This document shows, in pieces, positions 1-7,667 of a stretch of 32,744 nt of DNA (the first letter of the stretch is position 1; every line of letters begins with the position of its first letter). Position numbers and translations under genes: made by a program. Origin of the DNA: JBJEQG01 sp051881635 (lineage in GTDB: Bacteria > Bacillota > Clostridia > Oscillospirales > Acutalibacteraceae); assembly GCA_051881635.1 (NCBI GenBank), contig JBJEQG010000164.1, positions 1-32,744 on the forward strand. Reading direction: 5' to 3'. Under the pieces are notes generated by a model. The model was not told where the DNA came from and did not search any database. It saw only the letters and a program-made list of their open reading frames with translations.

Positions 1-29
1 ATTGTAATAAGAAGGTTACAATCGTAAAC

Positions 30-58
30 TTGCTTTTATTTTAAAGCTATGCTATAAT
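30..58 (+). promoter_or_regulatory. Sigma-A type promoter of the PASTA pseudokinase gene
   Basis: TTGCTT at 30-35 and TATAAT at 53-58 are separated by 17 nt. This leaves a leader of roughly 80 nt before the ATG at 149. Assigned by eye from the match to the housekeeping consensus. Confidence 0.7.
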
Positions 59-148
59 ACGAAAATGGATTAGAATTATAAGTTAAATTGCGTGTTACCG
101 TACAGACCATATTTATTTTAATTTATGTACGGAGATTGGTGGATTGTT

Positions 149-1768
149 ATGCCTGAATTATGTTTGGGTTGTATGCGTGAGGTAAACGGCAGTGATATTT
201 GTCCGTATTGCGGATTTAATCGCAATACGCTGCAAGATGCTCCTTTTCTTCCGCTCGGCACTATACTTCAAAATCACTATATTGTCGGCAAGAAAATCGA
301 AAATAACGCTGAGGGTGCAAGATATATCGGCTATGACCAACAAACACATTCAACCGTTGTCATTCATGAATTTTTACCTGCCGGTATTTGCGGTCGTGCA
401 AAAGGCAAAACTCCTCTTGTTGTGCGTGAGGGATATGCTAACATTTTTCAAAAACTCTATACCGAATTTTTGGAGTATTATCGCACTGTTGCCCGTTTGC
501 GTGAACTGAACTCGATTGCTCCTATTTTTGATATTTTTTCGGAGTTTAATACCGCTTATACGGTTGAAGAATTTTTTGACTCTATTCCTTTTACGGAATA
601 TATTGCCCGCAGTGGCGGTTCTGTCGATTGGAACACCGCTCGCTCCATGTTTATGCCCTTGCTTTCAAACCTTATTGAAATACATAACGCAGGTATTTTG
701 CATTTGGGCATTTCTCCCGATAATTTGGTTGTCACATCAGCAGGAAAATTAAAATTATGCGGTTTTGCCATTCGTGAAATCCGCTGTATCAACCCCGAAT
801 TTAATGCCGAACTTTATGACGGTGCATCTGCTCCCGAACAATACAAAATCGGTACGGTTCTTACAAAAGCAACAGATGTTTACGGCTTTACCGCCACATT
901 GTTTTATGCTTTGGTCGGAAAATTGCCCGAAACTGCAAACCGCAGAAAACCTGACGGCAAACTGCAAATTCCGACTTCTGTCTTTAAAAAACTACCGCCG
1001 CATATTGTTACGGCATTGGCAGACGGTTTACAGGTTCGTTCCGAAATTCGTACCTCTGACTTTGAGAAACTCCGCACACAGCTTTCCGCCGCACCGACAG
1101 TTAACGCAATTCGTGCCGAAGCAACGAGAAACGCCGCTAAATCCGCCGCACAACAGCACAATGACATTAAAAAGCGTTCCGGCGGTATTCCTGGATTTGC
1201 ATGGGTATTGTTGTCCTGTCTTTCAGCTTTGCTGATTATCACAGTTGCGGGTATCATTTATCTCTCAACAAACCCATTTGCGGATATGGCAACTGAATCT
1301 TCCACATCAACCGAGAGCAGTGGAGAAATCTCGGTTGCCGACAATGAAATTGTCATTCCGAACTTGGTCGGTCAGAACTATAATGATATTATCGCAAAAC
1401 AGAACAGTGAGTCCAATTATCAGGTTCTTCTTGCAACAGAGTCTATTTTCAGTGACTCCTATCCCGAAGGCTGGATTATTTCCCAATCTCCCGATGCGAA
1501 CACTGCCGCCGAAAAAGGAGCTTATATTGTTGTAACAATCAGTAAAGGGGCTCAAAACCGTGTTTTGCCCGTTATCAATAACACCACTGTTGAACAGGCG
1601 GTTTCCGCACTGAATGAACAGGGATTTATTGCTACATCTTCCCTTGTTTATAATGATACCGTTGAAGCCGGGCGTGTTATCGGTTACGAACAGTATAATG
1701 CCGGCGACAACGCTCCTTATGGCTCAAAAATCATTCTCAAAGTCAGTCTTGGTCCTGAAAATTCATAA
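149..1768 (+). CDS. Zn-ribbon, kinase-like (pseudokinase), TM, PASTA-repeat membrane protein
   Basis: The product is 539 residues from ATG 149, chosen over the upstream in-frame ATG 125 because GGTGG lies 6 nt before it. Order of parts: zinc ribbon (C5, C8, C18, C21), a Ser/Thr-kinase-like fold (about 45-305), a basic/Ala-rich linker, one transmembrane helix (about 350-372), a Ser/Thr-rich spacer, and two extracellular PASTA repeats (about 400-466 and 472-534). The architecture resembles PrkC/StkP cell-wall-sensing kinases. However, the VAIK lysine is His73 (VVIH), the HRD aspartate is Gly187 (H-L-G), the DFG aspartate is Gly205 (G-F-A), and the glycine loop is degenerate. Asn192, APE (228-230) and the helix-F Asp243 are kept. 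I infer a muropeptide- or lipid-II-binding pseudokinase scaffold rather than an active enzyme. No PrpC phosphatase gene is adjacent. Confidence 0.88.
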   Translation: MPELCLGCMREVNGSDICPYCGFNRNTLQDAPFLPLGTILQNHYIVGKKIENNAEGARYIGYDQQTHSTVVIHEFLPAGICGRAKGKTPLVVREGYANIFQKLYTEFLEYYRTVARLRELNSIAPIFDIFSEFNTAYTVEEFFDSIPFTEYIARSGGSVDWNTARSMFMPLLSNLIEIHNAGILHLGISPDNLVVTSAGKLKLCGFAIREIRCINPEFNAELYDGASAPEQYKIGTVLTKATDVYGFTATLFYALVGKLPETANRRKPDGKLQIPTSVFKKLPPHIVTALADGLQVRSEIRTSDFEKLRTQLSAAPTVNAIRAEATRNAAKSAAQQHNDIKKRSGGIPGFAWVLLSCLSALLIITVAGIIYLSTNPFADMATESSTSTESSGEISVADNEIVIPNLVGQNYNDIIAKQNSESNYQVLLATESIFSDSYPEGWIISQSPDANTAAEKGAYIVVTISKGAQNRVLPVINNTTVEQAVSALNEQGFIATSSLVYNDTVEAGRVIGYEQYNAGDNAPYGSKIILKVSLGPENS

Positions 1769-1850
1769 TAGTGCGACTTTACCCACACCATACAAAGGAC
1801 GCTGACAATAAATCATTTGAGAAATATAAAATAAATGACAATATCATAAC

Positions 1851-1887
1851 AAAACAGACTTGGAGAACATTTTTCCAAGTCTGTTTT
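1851..1887. terminator. Bidirectional terminator between convergent genes
   Basis: A perfect 14-bp stem (1851-1864 with 1874-1887) has a 9-nt loop. The stem ends are A/T runs, giving a U-tract in both directions. It lies between the convergent pseudokinase and histidine phosphatase genes. Confidence 0.85.
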
Positions 1888-1896
1888 AAATTTCGA

Positions 1897-2526
1897 TTAA
1901 CTTTCTTTTTTTGGAGGTTTCGGAACGGTACTGTAAACCTCAACAACCTTATCCCTTGACCATAAAAACGGTGTTACACGCAAAGAAAAACCATAACCGC
2001 AGTCCATTCTCCATTGATATGCAGGAGCTTGCGGAATACCATACATCGCTAAAATTGTCATAATAACACCGCCGTGTGTAACAATAGCGGAATTTGTAAT
2101 GCCCTCAGTCAAAAGCTGATTGACCAAATGTTCAAATCCCTTGCAGACACGCAAAGCAAATTCCTTGCCACTCTCACCGTTTGGCGGCGGTGTGGTATCG
2201 GAATTTGAAAGCCATGCGGCAAATTGAGGATTACCCGCAAGTTCGGCAGCAGTTTTGCCCTCCCAATCGCCAAAATCACATTCAGACAAAAAGCCCATTG
2301 TTTTAATGGGGCGTTTTGGATAAATAACCGAACAGGTTTCCGTACAACGGGATAACGGACTTGAAAAAATTTTTTCAACATAAGGATAGCCTTCATTATC
2401 ACGAATTATACGAAGATTGTCCTTTGCATGCTCGGAAAGATGAGCGTCCGTAGAGCCGATATATTTGCCCTGATTGGTTTCGGCAATCGCCCCATGACGG
2501 ATTAAATGAATAGTATAAGATTTCAT
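1897..2526 (-). CDS. Histidine phosphatase family protein (phosphoglycerate mutase-like)
   Basis: The 209-residue protein belongs to branch 1 of the histidine phosphatase superfamily (GpmB/CobC-like). The RHG motif (R10-H11-G12) carries the phospho-accepting histidine. R60 in SPLSR, E82 in the LSECDFGDWEG segment and H151 in the VTHGG motif complete the usual phosphate pocket. The region E82-G90 is typical of alpha-ribazole phosphatase and broad-specificity phosphatases, but no cobalamin genes are nearby, so the substrate is unknown. It has no signal peptide, so it is cytoplasmic. AGGCGA precedes the ATG. A likely promoter on the same strand is TTGTAA (2565-2570) and TATAAA (2541-2546) with an 18-nt spacer. 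It overlaps the -35 of the divergent XRE gene, so that regulator may also act here. Confidence 0.85.
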   Translation of the reverse strand: MKSYTIHLIRHGAIAETNQGKYIGSTDAHLSEHAKDNLRIIRDNEGYPYVEKIFSSPLSRCTETCSVIYPKRPIKTMGFLSECDFGDWEGKTAAELAGNPQFAAWLSNSDTTPPPNGESGKEFALRVCKGFEHLVNQLLTEGITNSAIVTHGGVIMTILAMYGIPQAPAYQWRMDCGYGFSLRVTPFLWSRDKVVEVYSTVPKPPKKES

Positions 2527-2563
2527 GAAATCGCCTCGATTTTATAAAAAAATAAAAAGTTGC

Positions 2564-2597
2564 TTTACAAATTGTTGAAGGTATTATATAATATACC
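2564..2597 (+). promoter_or_regulatory. Promoter of the XRE regulator with overlapping dyad
   Basis: TTTACA (2564-2569) and TATAAT (2587-2592) are 17 nt apart. An imperfect dyad, GGTAT (2580-2584) and ATACC (2593-2597), covers the -10 box and is a candidate operator. The divergent phosphatase promoter overlaps the -35 region on the other strand. Confidence 0.65.
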
Positions 2598-2694
2598 TAC
2601 TGTTTTTAATATACGATTACGGTGTGGGATATATCTATTATGCACTATTTTATAAGGTTTTGTCAAATACAGGACGATTAAAGGCGGTGAAAAA

Positions 2695-3360
2695 ATGAAT
2701 ACCGATTTTCCACGAATATTAACGCTGCTCCGAAAAGAAAAAAAACTCAGCCAAAAACAGGCGGCAGAAGCACTTGGTGTTTCTCAGGCGTTGCTTTCTC
2801 ACTATGAAAAAGGAATCCGAGAATGTGGTTTGGATTTTGTTGTTAAGGTTGCCGATTACTATCATGTTTCATGTGATTATCTTTTGGGGCGGTCTGCTGA
2901 CCGCACAGGGGCAAAAATTACAGTTGAGGATATTCCCGACACAACCCACAACACCGAACATTCTCAAAACAGTTTGGCGGCATTAAACAGGAAATTGATT
3001 TACAACACACTTCATATTATCTACGATATTTTGGAACAATCGGGCAACAAACCGCTGACAACAGATGTTTCTACCTATTTAATGGTATCAATATATGAGA
3101 TGTTTCGTGTGTTATACTCTGCCAACGGCAAAAATCCGCAAGCGATGTTTTCAATTCAATCCGATATGCAACAGGCAATGGCATTGTCACTTCATATTTT
3201 AACTGAGGCACGCACTTGCCATTTATTAAATGAAAAATGCATTGAAATCCCTGTCATGACACCCGAACTTCTGACTGAAAAATATCCTGACTTAGCCTCC
3301 TCCCTTTATAATCTCATTCAGATTATGGAAAATCGAATGACAGGCAAGAAAATTTGCTGA
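2695..3360 (+). CDS. XRE-family helix-turn-helix transcriptional regulator
   Basis: The 221-residue protein has an N-terminal HTH_3/Cro-C1 domain (about residues 6-65). It includes the KKLSQKQAAEALGVSQALLS helix-turn-helix and the family-typical YYHVSCDYLLGRS end. The C-terminal part (about 90-215) is a helical region I do not recognise, probably for ligand sensing or dimerisation. AGGCGGTG lies just before the ATG. The dyad over its own -10 box suggests autoregulation, and the gene is transcribed away from the histidine phosphatase from an overlapping promoter region. No phage or toxin gene is next to it, so a phage-repressor role is not supported. Confidence 0.88.
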   Translation: MNTDFPRILTLLRKEKKLSQKQAAEALGVSQALLSHYEKGIRECGLDFVVKVADYYHVSCDYLLGRSADRTGAKITVEDIPDTTHNTEHSQNSLAALNRKLIYNTLHIIYDILEQSGNKPLTTDVSTYLMVSIYEMFRVLYSANGKNPQAMFSIQSDMQQAMALSLHILTEARTCHLLNEKCIEIPVMTPELLTEKYPDLASSLYNLIQIMENRMTGKKIC

Positions 3361-3369
3361 TAATAACCA

Positions 3370-3399
3370 AAGCCGACTTGAAAGACATCAAGCCGGCTT
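3370..3399. terminator. Terminator between XRE gene and pyruvyl transferase gene
   Basis: A 12-bp stem with one G-U pair (3370-3381 with 3388-3399) and a 6-nt loop is followed by GATTTTTA. It lies between convergent genes and can serve both strands. Confidence 0.8.
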
Positions 3400-3404
3400 G
3401 ATTT

Positions 3405-4499
3405 TTAGTGAAGTAAATAATCATTTGTTAAATTTGTAATTTTTTTGTTCAGTTTAGATTGACGGCGTGCAAAATATTGTTCTGTTCCCGAAGTCAATTC
3501 CAAATTGTTATCCAAACAAAAACGGATAAAGTTATCCAGCCGTTTAGGATAATTCTTGTTAAATTCACTATAATCCGCCAAATCATAATAGTATTCAAGC
3601 GGTTTTGAGATGTCAAAATCTTCCCGGTTTATTGTCGGAAACTTAAAGAAATCCGTCAATTCTTTTGTGCGTGAATCCACAATAATAAACAGAGACGGCA
3701 CTCCTGCCAAAACGGAAATAGCATTCCCATGAAAACGCCCGCCGATACAAAAGTCGTGTTTCCGAGCAAAACGAAACCAATTTTCATAAATGCAGAACAC
3801 TCTTCTTTTTCGGATAAGAAAATCCACTTTATCTTTAAGAGCATTGTCCAAAACGGCTCTACCGGCATAACAAGGAGTTTGCTCTACAAACACCTGTGTA
3901 TTTTCCTGCAAATAATCCAAAATCGCTAAATCAATCGGGTTGTCAATTTTATTGGAAATTGTTTTATAGTTCGACATCACCGACTGAACCTCAGAAAAAT
4001 CCTTTTTGACAATCTTTCTATTATAGTTCGTCTTGACATACATAGACGGACAGCCAATCACACGAATGTTCGTTATCCCGTTTTTATTCAGCATATAGGC
4101 GGTATATTCACCACGAACACCTAAAATGGCTCTTTCCTGCATTTCGGAAAGCACACGCAAAGTGTTTGGATGGAATGAAAAATCCGTTTTGGAATTATCT
4201 GCCTGTAAACCGACACTGATTGGAATAATCGGTTTGTCAAAACGCTTTAAAAGTTTGTTCAGAAAATTTCCAACATCGGTATCTTCTCTAATCCAAATCA
4301 AACTATGTATTACGATATTATCCACATCAGCGTTATCCGTCATCAAAAGCTGTTCCGGTGTTTTCGGTATGCAGTTTATTGTATTTTGGAGGGCATACAT
4401 AAAAGCAAAGTTGCCACTGTTTGAACCGTAAACCTTCGGTGTTTTCAGCATGGTTCGGTCATTAAGTTTCGGACATTTTGTCAAATATATTGTTCTCAT
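3405..4499 (-). CDS. Polysaccharide pyruvyl transferase family protein, copy 2
   Basis: The 364-residue protein is of the PS_pyruv_trans family (CsaB/WcaK-like), which moves pyruvate from phosphoenolpyruvate onto sugars of surface polymers. Recognisable blocks are KPIIPISVGLQA (about 90-101), RAILGVRGEYTA, the IRVIGCPSMY segment, and GGRFHGN near residue 253, the conserved active-site region of the family. No signal or transmembrane segment is seen, so it probably works at the inner face of the membrane. Its ATG overlaps the stop of the upstream paralogue (ATGA), with GGAG before it, so the pair is translationally coupled. The C-terminal third is nearly the same as in that paralogue while the first 110 residues differ strongly. 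The acceptor is unknown. Confidence 0.83.
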   Translation of the reverse strand: MRTIYLTKCPKLNDRTMLKTPKVYGSNSGNFAFMYALQNTINCIPKTPEQLLMTDNADVDNIVIHSLIWIREDTDVGNFLNKLLKRFDKPIIPISVGLQADNSKTDFSFHPNTLRVLSEMQERAILGVRGEYTAYMLNKNGITNIRVIGCPSMYVKTNYNRKIVKKDFSEVQSVMSNYKTISNKIDNPIDLAILDYLQENTQVFVEQTPCYAGRAVLDNALKDKVDFLIRKRRVFCIYENWFRFARKHDFCIGGRFHGNAISVLAGVPSLFIIVDSRTKELTDFFKFPTINREDFDISKPLEYYYDLADYSEFNKNYPKRLDNFIRFCLDNNLELTSGTEQYFARRQSKLNKKITNLTNDYLLH

Positions 4500-5596
4500 G
4501 ACATCTCCTGTGCGTGCAAAAGACTTTCAAGTCTTTCCAGCTTTTTGGACAATCCCTTTTGTTTGCGGTGGAAATATTGCTGTGTCCCCGAAGTCAATTC
4601 AAGGTTGTTATCCAAACAGAAACGGATAAAGTTATCCAAATTTTTCGGATAATTCTTGTTAAATTCGCTGTAATCCGCCAACTCATAATAATATTCAAGC
4701 GGCTTGGACGGGTCGAAATCCTCTCGGAGAATTGTCGGAAAATCAAAGAAATCCGTCAACTCTTTTGTACGGGAGTCAATAGCAATAAACAGTGCCGGCA
4801 CTCCTGCCAAAACCGGCACAACATTACCATGAAAACGCCCTCCTATACAGAAATCATAATCCTTTACGAAATCGAACCAATCTTTGAAAATAAAGAAATA
4901 CTTTCTGTTTTTTACAAGGAAATCGAGATAAGGTTTCAAGGCGTGTTGTGTAACGGACGGTCCTGCCCAGAATTTTGTCTGTTCCACAAAAACCTCCGTA
5001 TTTTTGGACATATAGTCAAAAATTGCAAGGTCAATAGGGTTGTCAACCGTATTGGAAATTGTACGGTAGTTTGAAAGAACTTTTTTAACTTCAGAAAAAT
5101 CTTTTTTCTGTATTTTGCGGTTGTGGTTTGCGTCTAAATACATGGACGGACAGCCAATTACACGGATATTTTGAATACCGTGTTTATTAAGGATATAAGC
5201 GGTATATTCACCACGAACACCCAAAATGGCTCTTTCCTGTAATTCCTCCAAAACACGCAATGCACTCGGCTGAAATGTAAAATTGGGGTTCATATCGGCA
5301 GACTGAACGCCAATACTAATGGGAATAATCGGCTTATCTTTCATATACTTCAAAATATTTGAAAAATAAAGCAAATCGGTACTTTCTCTAAGAGAAACAA
5401 AATCTCGAACCACAAGGTTATCAAATTCATTTGCCCTTTTTGAAAGCTGAGCTGTTGTTACGGGTTCGCACTTAATGGTTTTCTGCAATGAGTTTGAAAA
5501 AACAATATTTCCGCTGTTTTGGCCGACATTACTGAAATTTTTATCTGTCGGCAGATTATCCTCACAGGGTATGAACGCCAAAAAAGCTGTTTTCAT
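4496..5596 (-). CDS. Polysaccharide pyruvyl transferase family protein, copy 1
   Basis: This is the upstream member of a tandem pair, 366 residues from ATG 5596. An in-frame TTG at 5620 exists but has no ribosome binding site and lies close to the predicted transcription start, so the ATG (with AAAGAGAG upstream) is preferred. It carries the same blocks as its neighbour: KPIIPISIGVQS, RAILGVRGEYTAY, IRVIGCPSMYL and GGRFHGN. Over the last 106 aligned residues the two proteins agree at about 88 positions, whereas the N-terminal domains are hard to align outside short blocks. The reaction is inferred from the family (ketal-pyruvate addition to a surface glycan); donor and acceptor are not shown by the sequence. 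Confidence 0.82.
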   Translation of the reverse strand: MKTAFLAFIPCEDNLPTDKNFSNVGQNSGNIVFSNSLQKTIKCEPVTTAQLSKRANEFDNLVVRDFVSLRESTDLLYFSNILKYMKDKPIIPISIGVQSADMNPNFTFQPSALRVLEELQERAILGVRGEYTAYILNKHGIQNIRVIGCPSMYLDANHNRKIQKKDFSEVKKVLSNYRTISNTVDNPIDLAIFDYMSKNTEVFVEQTKFWAGPSVTQHALKPYLDFLVKNRKYFFIFKDWFDFVKDYDFCIGGRFHGNVVPVLAGVPALFIAIDSRTKELTDFFDFPTILREDFDPSKPLEYYYELADYSEFNKNYPKNLDNFIRFCLDNNLELTSGTQQYFHRKQKGLSKKLERLESLLHAQEMS

Positions 5597-5643
5597 TTTA
5601 GCAATGCAACTCTCTTTCAATCTACAATTTATAGTTATTTTAA

Positions 5644-5672
5644 ATTATAAATGATTCTATTTTTTTTGTCAA
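5644..5672 (-). promoter_or_regulatory. Full-consensus promoter of the pyruvyl transferase pair
   Basis: On the minus strand TTGACA (5667-5672) and TATAAT (5644-5649) are separated by exactly 17 nt, an exact match to the housekeeping consensus. This suggests strong constitutive transcription of both genes. Confidence 0.85.
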
Positions 5673-5705
5673 GACAGCACATTTCCTTTCACACAGTTCA
5701 TATTA

Positions 5706-5748
5706 AAAAGTTCGCATTTTAGACGCAAAATCCAAAATGCGAACTTTT
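5706..5748. terminator. Terminator of nptA
   Basis: Perfect 15-bp arms (5706-5720 and 5734-5748) enclose a 13-nt loop. The minus-strand transcript ends in a U run within and just after the stem. It separates nptA from the pyruvyl transferase promoter. Confidence 0.85.
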
Positions 5749-5764
5749 ATTTTATAATGGATAA

Positions 5765-7513
5765 TTATTCGATGCTGTATTTTTCTTTGAAATGAGAATA
5801 GGTTGAATCGTAATCCGTACCAGCCTCTTTTTTGATTGTATGAACATATTGGTGCGTATCAAAGCTGTCATTACTGATTTCAATAAGGCAGACCGCAATA
5901 TTGGAACAGTGGTCGGAAACACGCTCAAAGCTCGTGATAATATCTGAAAGAATAAATCCCAGCTCTATTGTACAGATACCGTCACGCAAACGCTGTATAT
6001 GTGAGGAACGGATTTCTATACTTAATTCGTCAATAACCTGCTCCATAGGCTCAATACGGCGTGCCAACGCAAGATTACAATCTTTAAATGCCTCAACCGT
6101 ACACTGCACAACTTCGTCCAACGCTTGGGAAAGCTTTAAAATTTCTTCCTGTGCTTGTTGTGAAAAAGAAATATTTTTGTCATACATTTCTTTTGCTGCA
6201 TAACAGACACTGACAGCATGGTCGGAAATACGCTCAAAGTCACCAATGGAACGCAAAAGACGAGATACCGTTTTACTGTCACGCACCGATAAGTCTTCCC
6301 GTCCCAAACGCACAAGGTATGAACCCAAAACATCTTCATAACGGTCAACAATTTTTTCCGCCTCTATGACATCATTTGCCTTTTTCTCGTCATACTTTTC
6401 CAAAAGATTCATGGATTTAATCAGGGACTTTTTTGTAAGTTCTGCCATTTTACAGGACATGGTAACGCATTGTTCTGTTGCAACGGCAGGTGTCTGCAAA
6501 AATCTTTCGTCCAAAAACGGAGCGTCATCATCAGTTTCTTTGTCCTTAATTGTAAGACAAGCCAGCTTTTCAAGCAGACCTGCAAACGGCAAAAGCAATA
6601 ATGTTGAAAGTATATTAAATGCCGTATGAATAACCGCAACATAAGCAGGACTGACTTGTGCATCAATAAAGTTAAAATGCACAATCGCATTAGTGATATA
6701 AAATACCGCCAACCAAACAAGCGTACCGATAATGTTAAAATACAGATGAACAAAAGCGGCTCTTTTGGCATTCTTTTTTGCACCGATACAAGAAAGCAAT
6801 GCCGTAACGCAAGTACCAATGTTCTGTCCCATGATAATCGGTATCGCCATGCCGTAAGTGATACTTCCCGATTTTGAAAGCACTTGCAAAACACCGACTG
6901 AGGCACTTGAACTCTGCAAAACGGCAGTCAGCAAAGCACCAACAATAACACCCATAACCGGATTATTAAACATGGTCATAAACTGTTGGAACCACGGCAT
7001 ATCCGCCAAAGGTTCAACCGCACCGCTCATTGTTTCCATACCGAACATTAAAATGGAGAAACCTATAAAAATGACACCAAGGTCTTTACGCTGCGGTTTT
7101 TTGGCAAACATGATGAACAAAACACCGACAAACGCAAACAAAGGCGAGAAGTTTTCAGGTTTCAGGCATTTCAGCCAAAAGCTGTCGCCCTCGATACCCG
7201 TCAGGCTCAAAATCCACGAGGTGACGGTTGTACCGACATTCGCACCCATAATTATACCGATGGCGTGGCGTAATTTCAGAATACCCGAATTTACAAAACC
7301 GACAACCATAACTGTGGTTGCGGACGAGGATTGAATAACTGCCGTCACACCGATACCGAGCAAAAATCCCTTAAAAGTGCTTGAAGTCATTTTTTCAAGC
7401 CTGCATTCAAGTTTCCCGCCCGATAGCTTTTCAAGGCTGTTGCCCATTGTACTCATACCGAACAAAAACATCGCCAATCCGCCGAGAAGAGAAAATAATG
7501 AAAAAATATCCAT
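5765..7513 (-). CDS. nptA: Na/Pi cotransporter family protein (NptA type) with PhoU-like tail
   Basis: The 582-residue membrane protein has two inverted Na/Pi-cotransporter repeats, each with the family signature: QSSSATT at 61-67 and QSSSAS at 200-205. Several hydrophobic helices lie between about 5 and 320, followed by a cytoplasmic PhoU-like helical domain (about 345-560) with paired E/D-rich segments such as RSIGDFERISDHA. The family imports phosphate with sodium, and the PhoU-like tail is thought to sense or gate. Its ATG follows GGAGG with 7-nt spacing. It lies downstream of phoR but has its own promoter with a PHO-box-like array, so it is probably induced by low phosphate through PhoB/PhoR. 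It ends at a strong terminator. Confidence 0.92.
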   Translation of the reverse strand: MDIFSLFSLLGGLAMFLFGMSTMGNSLEKLSGGKLECRLEKMTSSTFKGFLLGIGVTAVIQSSSATTVMVVGFVNSGILKLRHAIGIIMGANVGTTVTSWILSLTGIEGDSFWLKCLKPENFSPLFAFVGVLFIMFAKKPQRKDLGVIFIGFSILMFGMETMSGAVEPLADMPWFQQFMTMFNNPVMGVIVGALLTAVLQSSSASVGVLQVLSKSGSITYGMAIPIIMGQNIGTCVTALLSCIGAKKNAKRAAFVHLYFNIIGTLVWLAVFYITNAIVHFNFIDAQVSPAYVAVIHTAFNILSTLLLLPFAGLLEKLACLTIKDKETDDDAPFLDERFLQTPAVATEQCVTMSCKMAELTKKSLIKSMNLLEKYDEKKANDVIEAEKIVDRYEDVLGSYLVRLGREDLSVRDSKTVSRLLRSIGDFERISDHAVSVCYAAKEMYDKNISFSQQAQEEILKLSQALDEVVQCTVEAFKDCNLALARRIEPMEQVIDELSIEIRSSHIQRLRDGICTIELGFILSDIITSFERVSDHCSNIAVCLIEISNDSFDTHQYVHTIKKEAGTDYDSTYSHFKEKYSIE

Positions 7514-7539
7514 ACATCGTCCTCCAATACTCTTTCACT

Positions 7540-7593
7540 ATGATAACGGATTGAAGTAAAATCAATGTGTGCTAAATGTAAAATCTGTGTAAA
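7540..7593 (-). promoter_or_regulatory. PHO-box array and -10 element of nptA
   Basis: Read on the minus strand: TTTACA (7588-7593), TTTACA (7577-7582), CACACA (7566-7571) and TTTACT (7555-7560), each separated by exactly 5 nt. After 9 nt comes TATCAT (7540-7545) as the -10 box. Firmicute PhoP sites are TT(A/T/C)ACA-like hexamers with an 11-nt period placed at the -35 position, so the arrangement fits activation by the response regulator encoded in this cluster. Seen by eye, not tested. Confidence 0.75.
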
Positions 7594-7667
7594 GTGAAGT
7601 CGAAAAATAATAAAACATCGGCGAGATTTTGATACAAAAGGCAAAATTTTATAGAAATATGTCAAAT

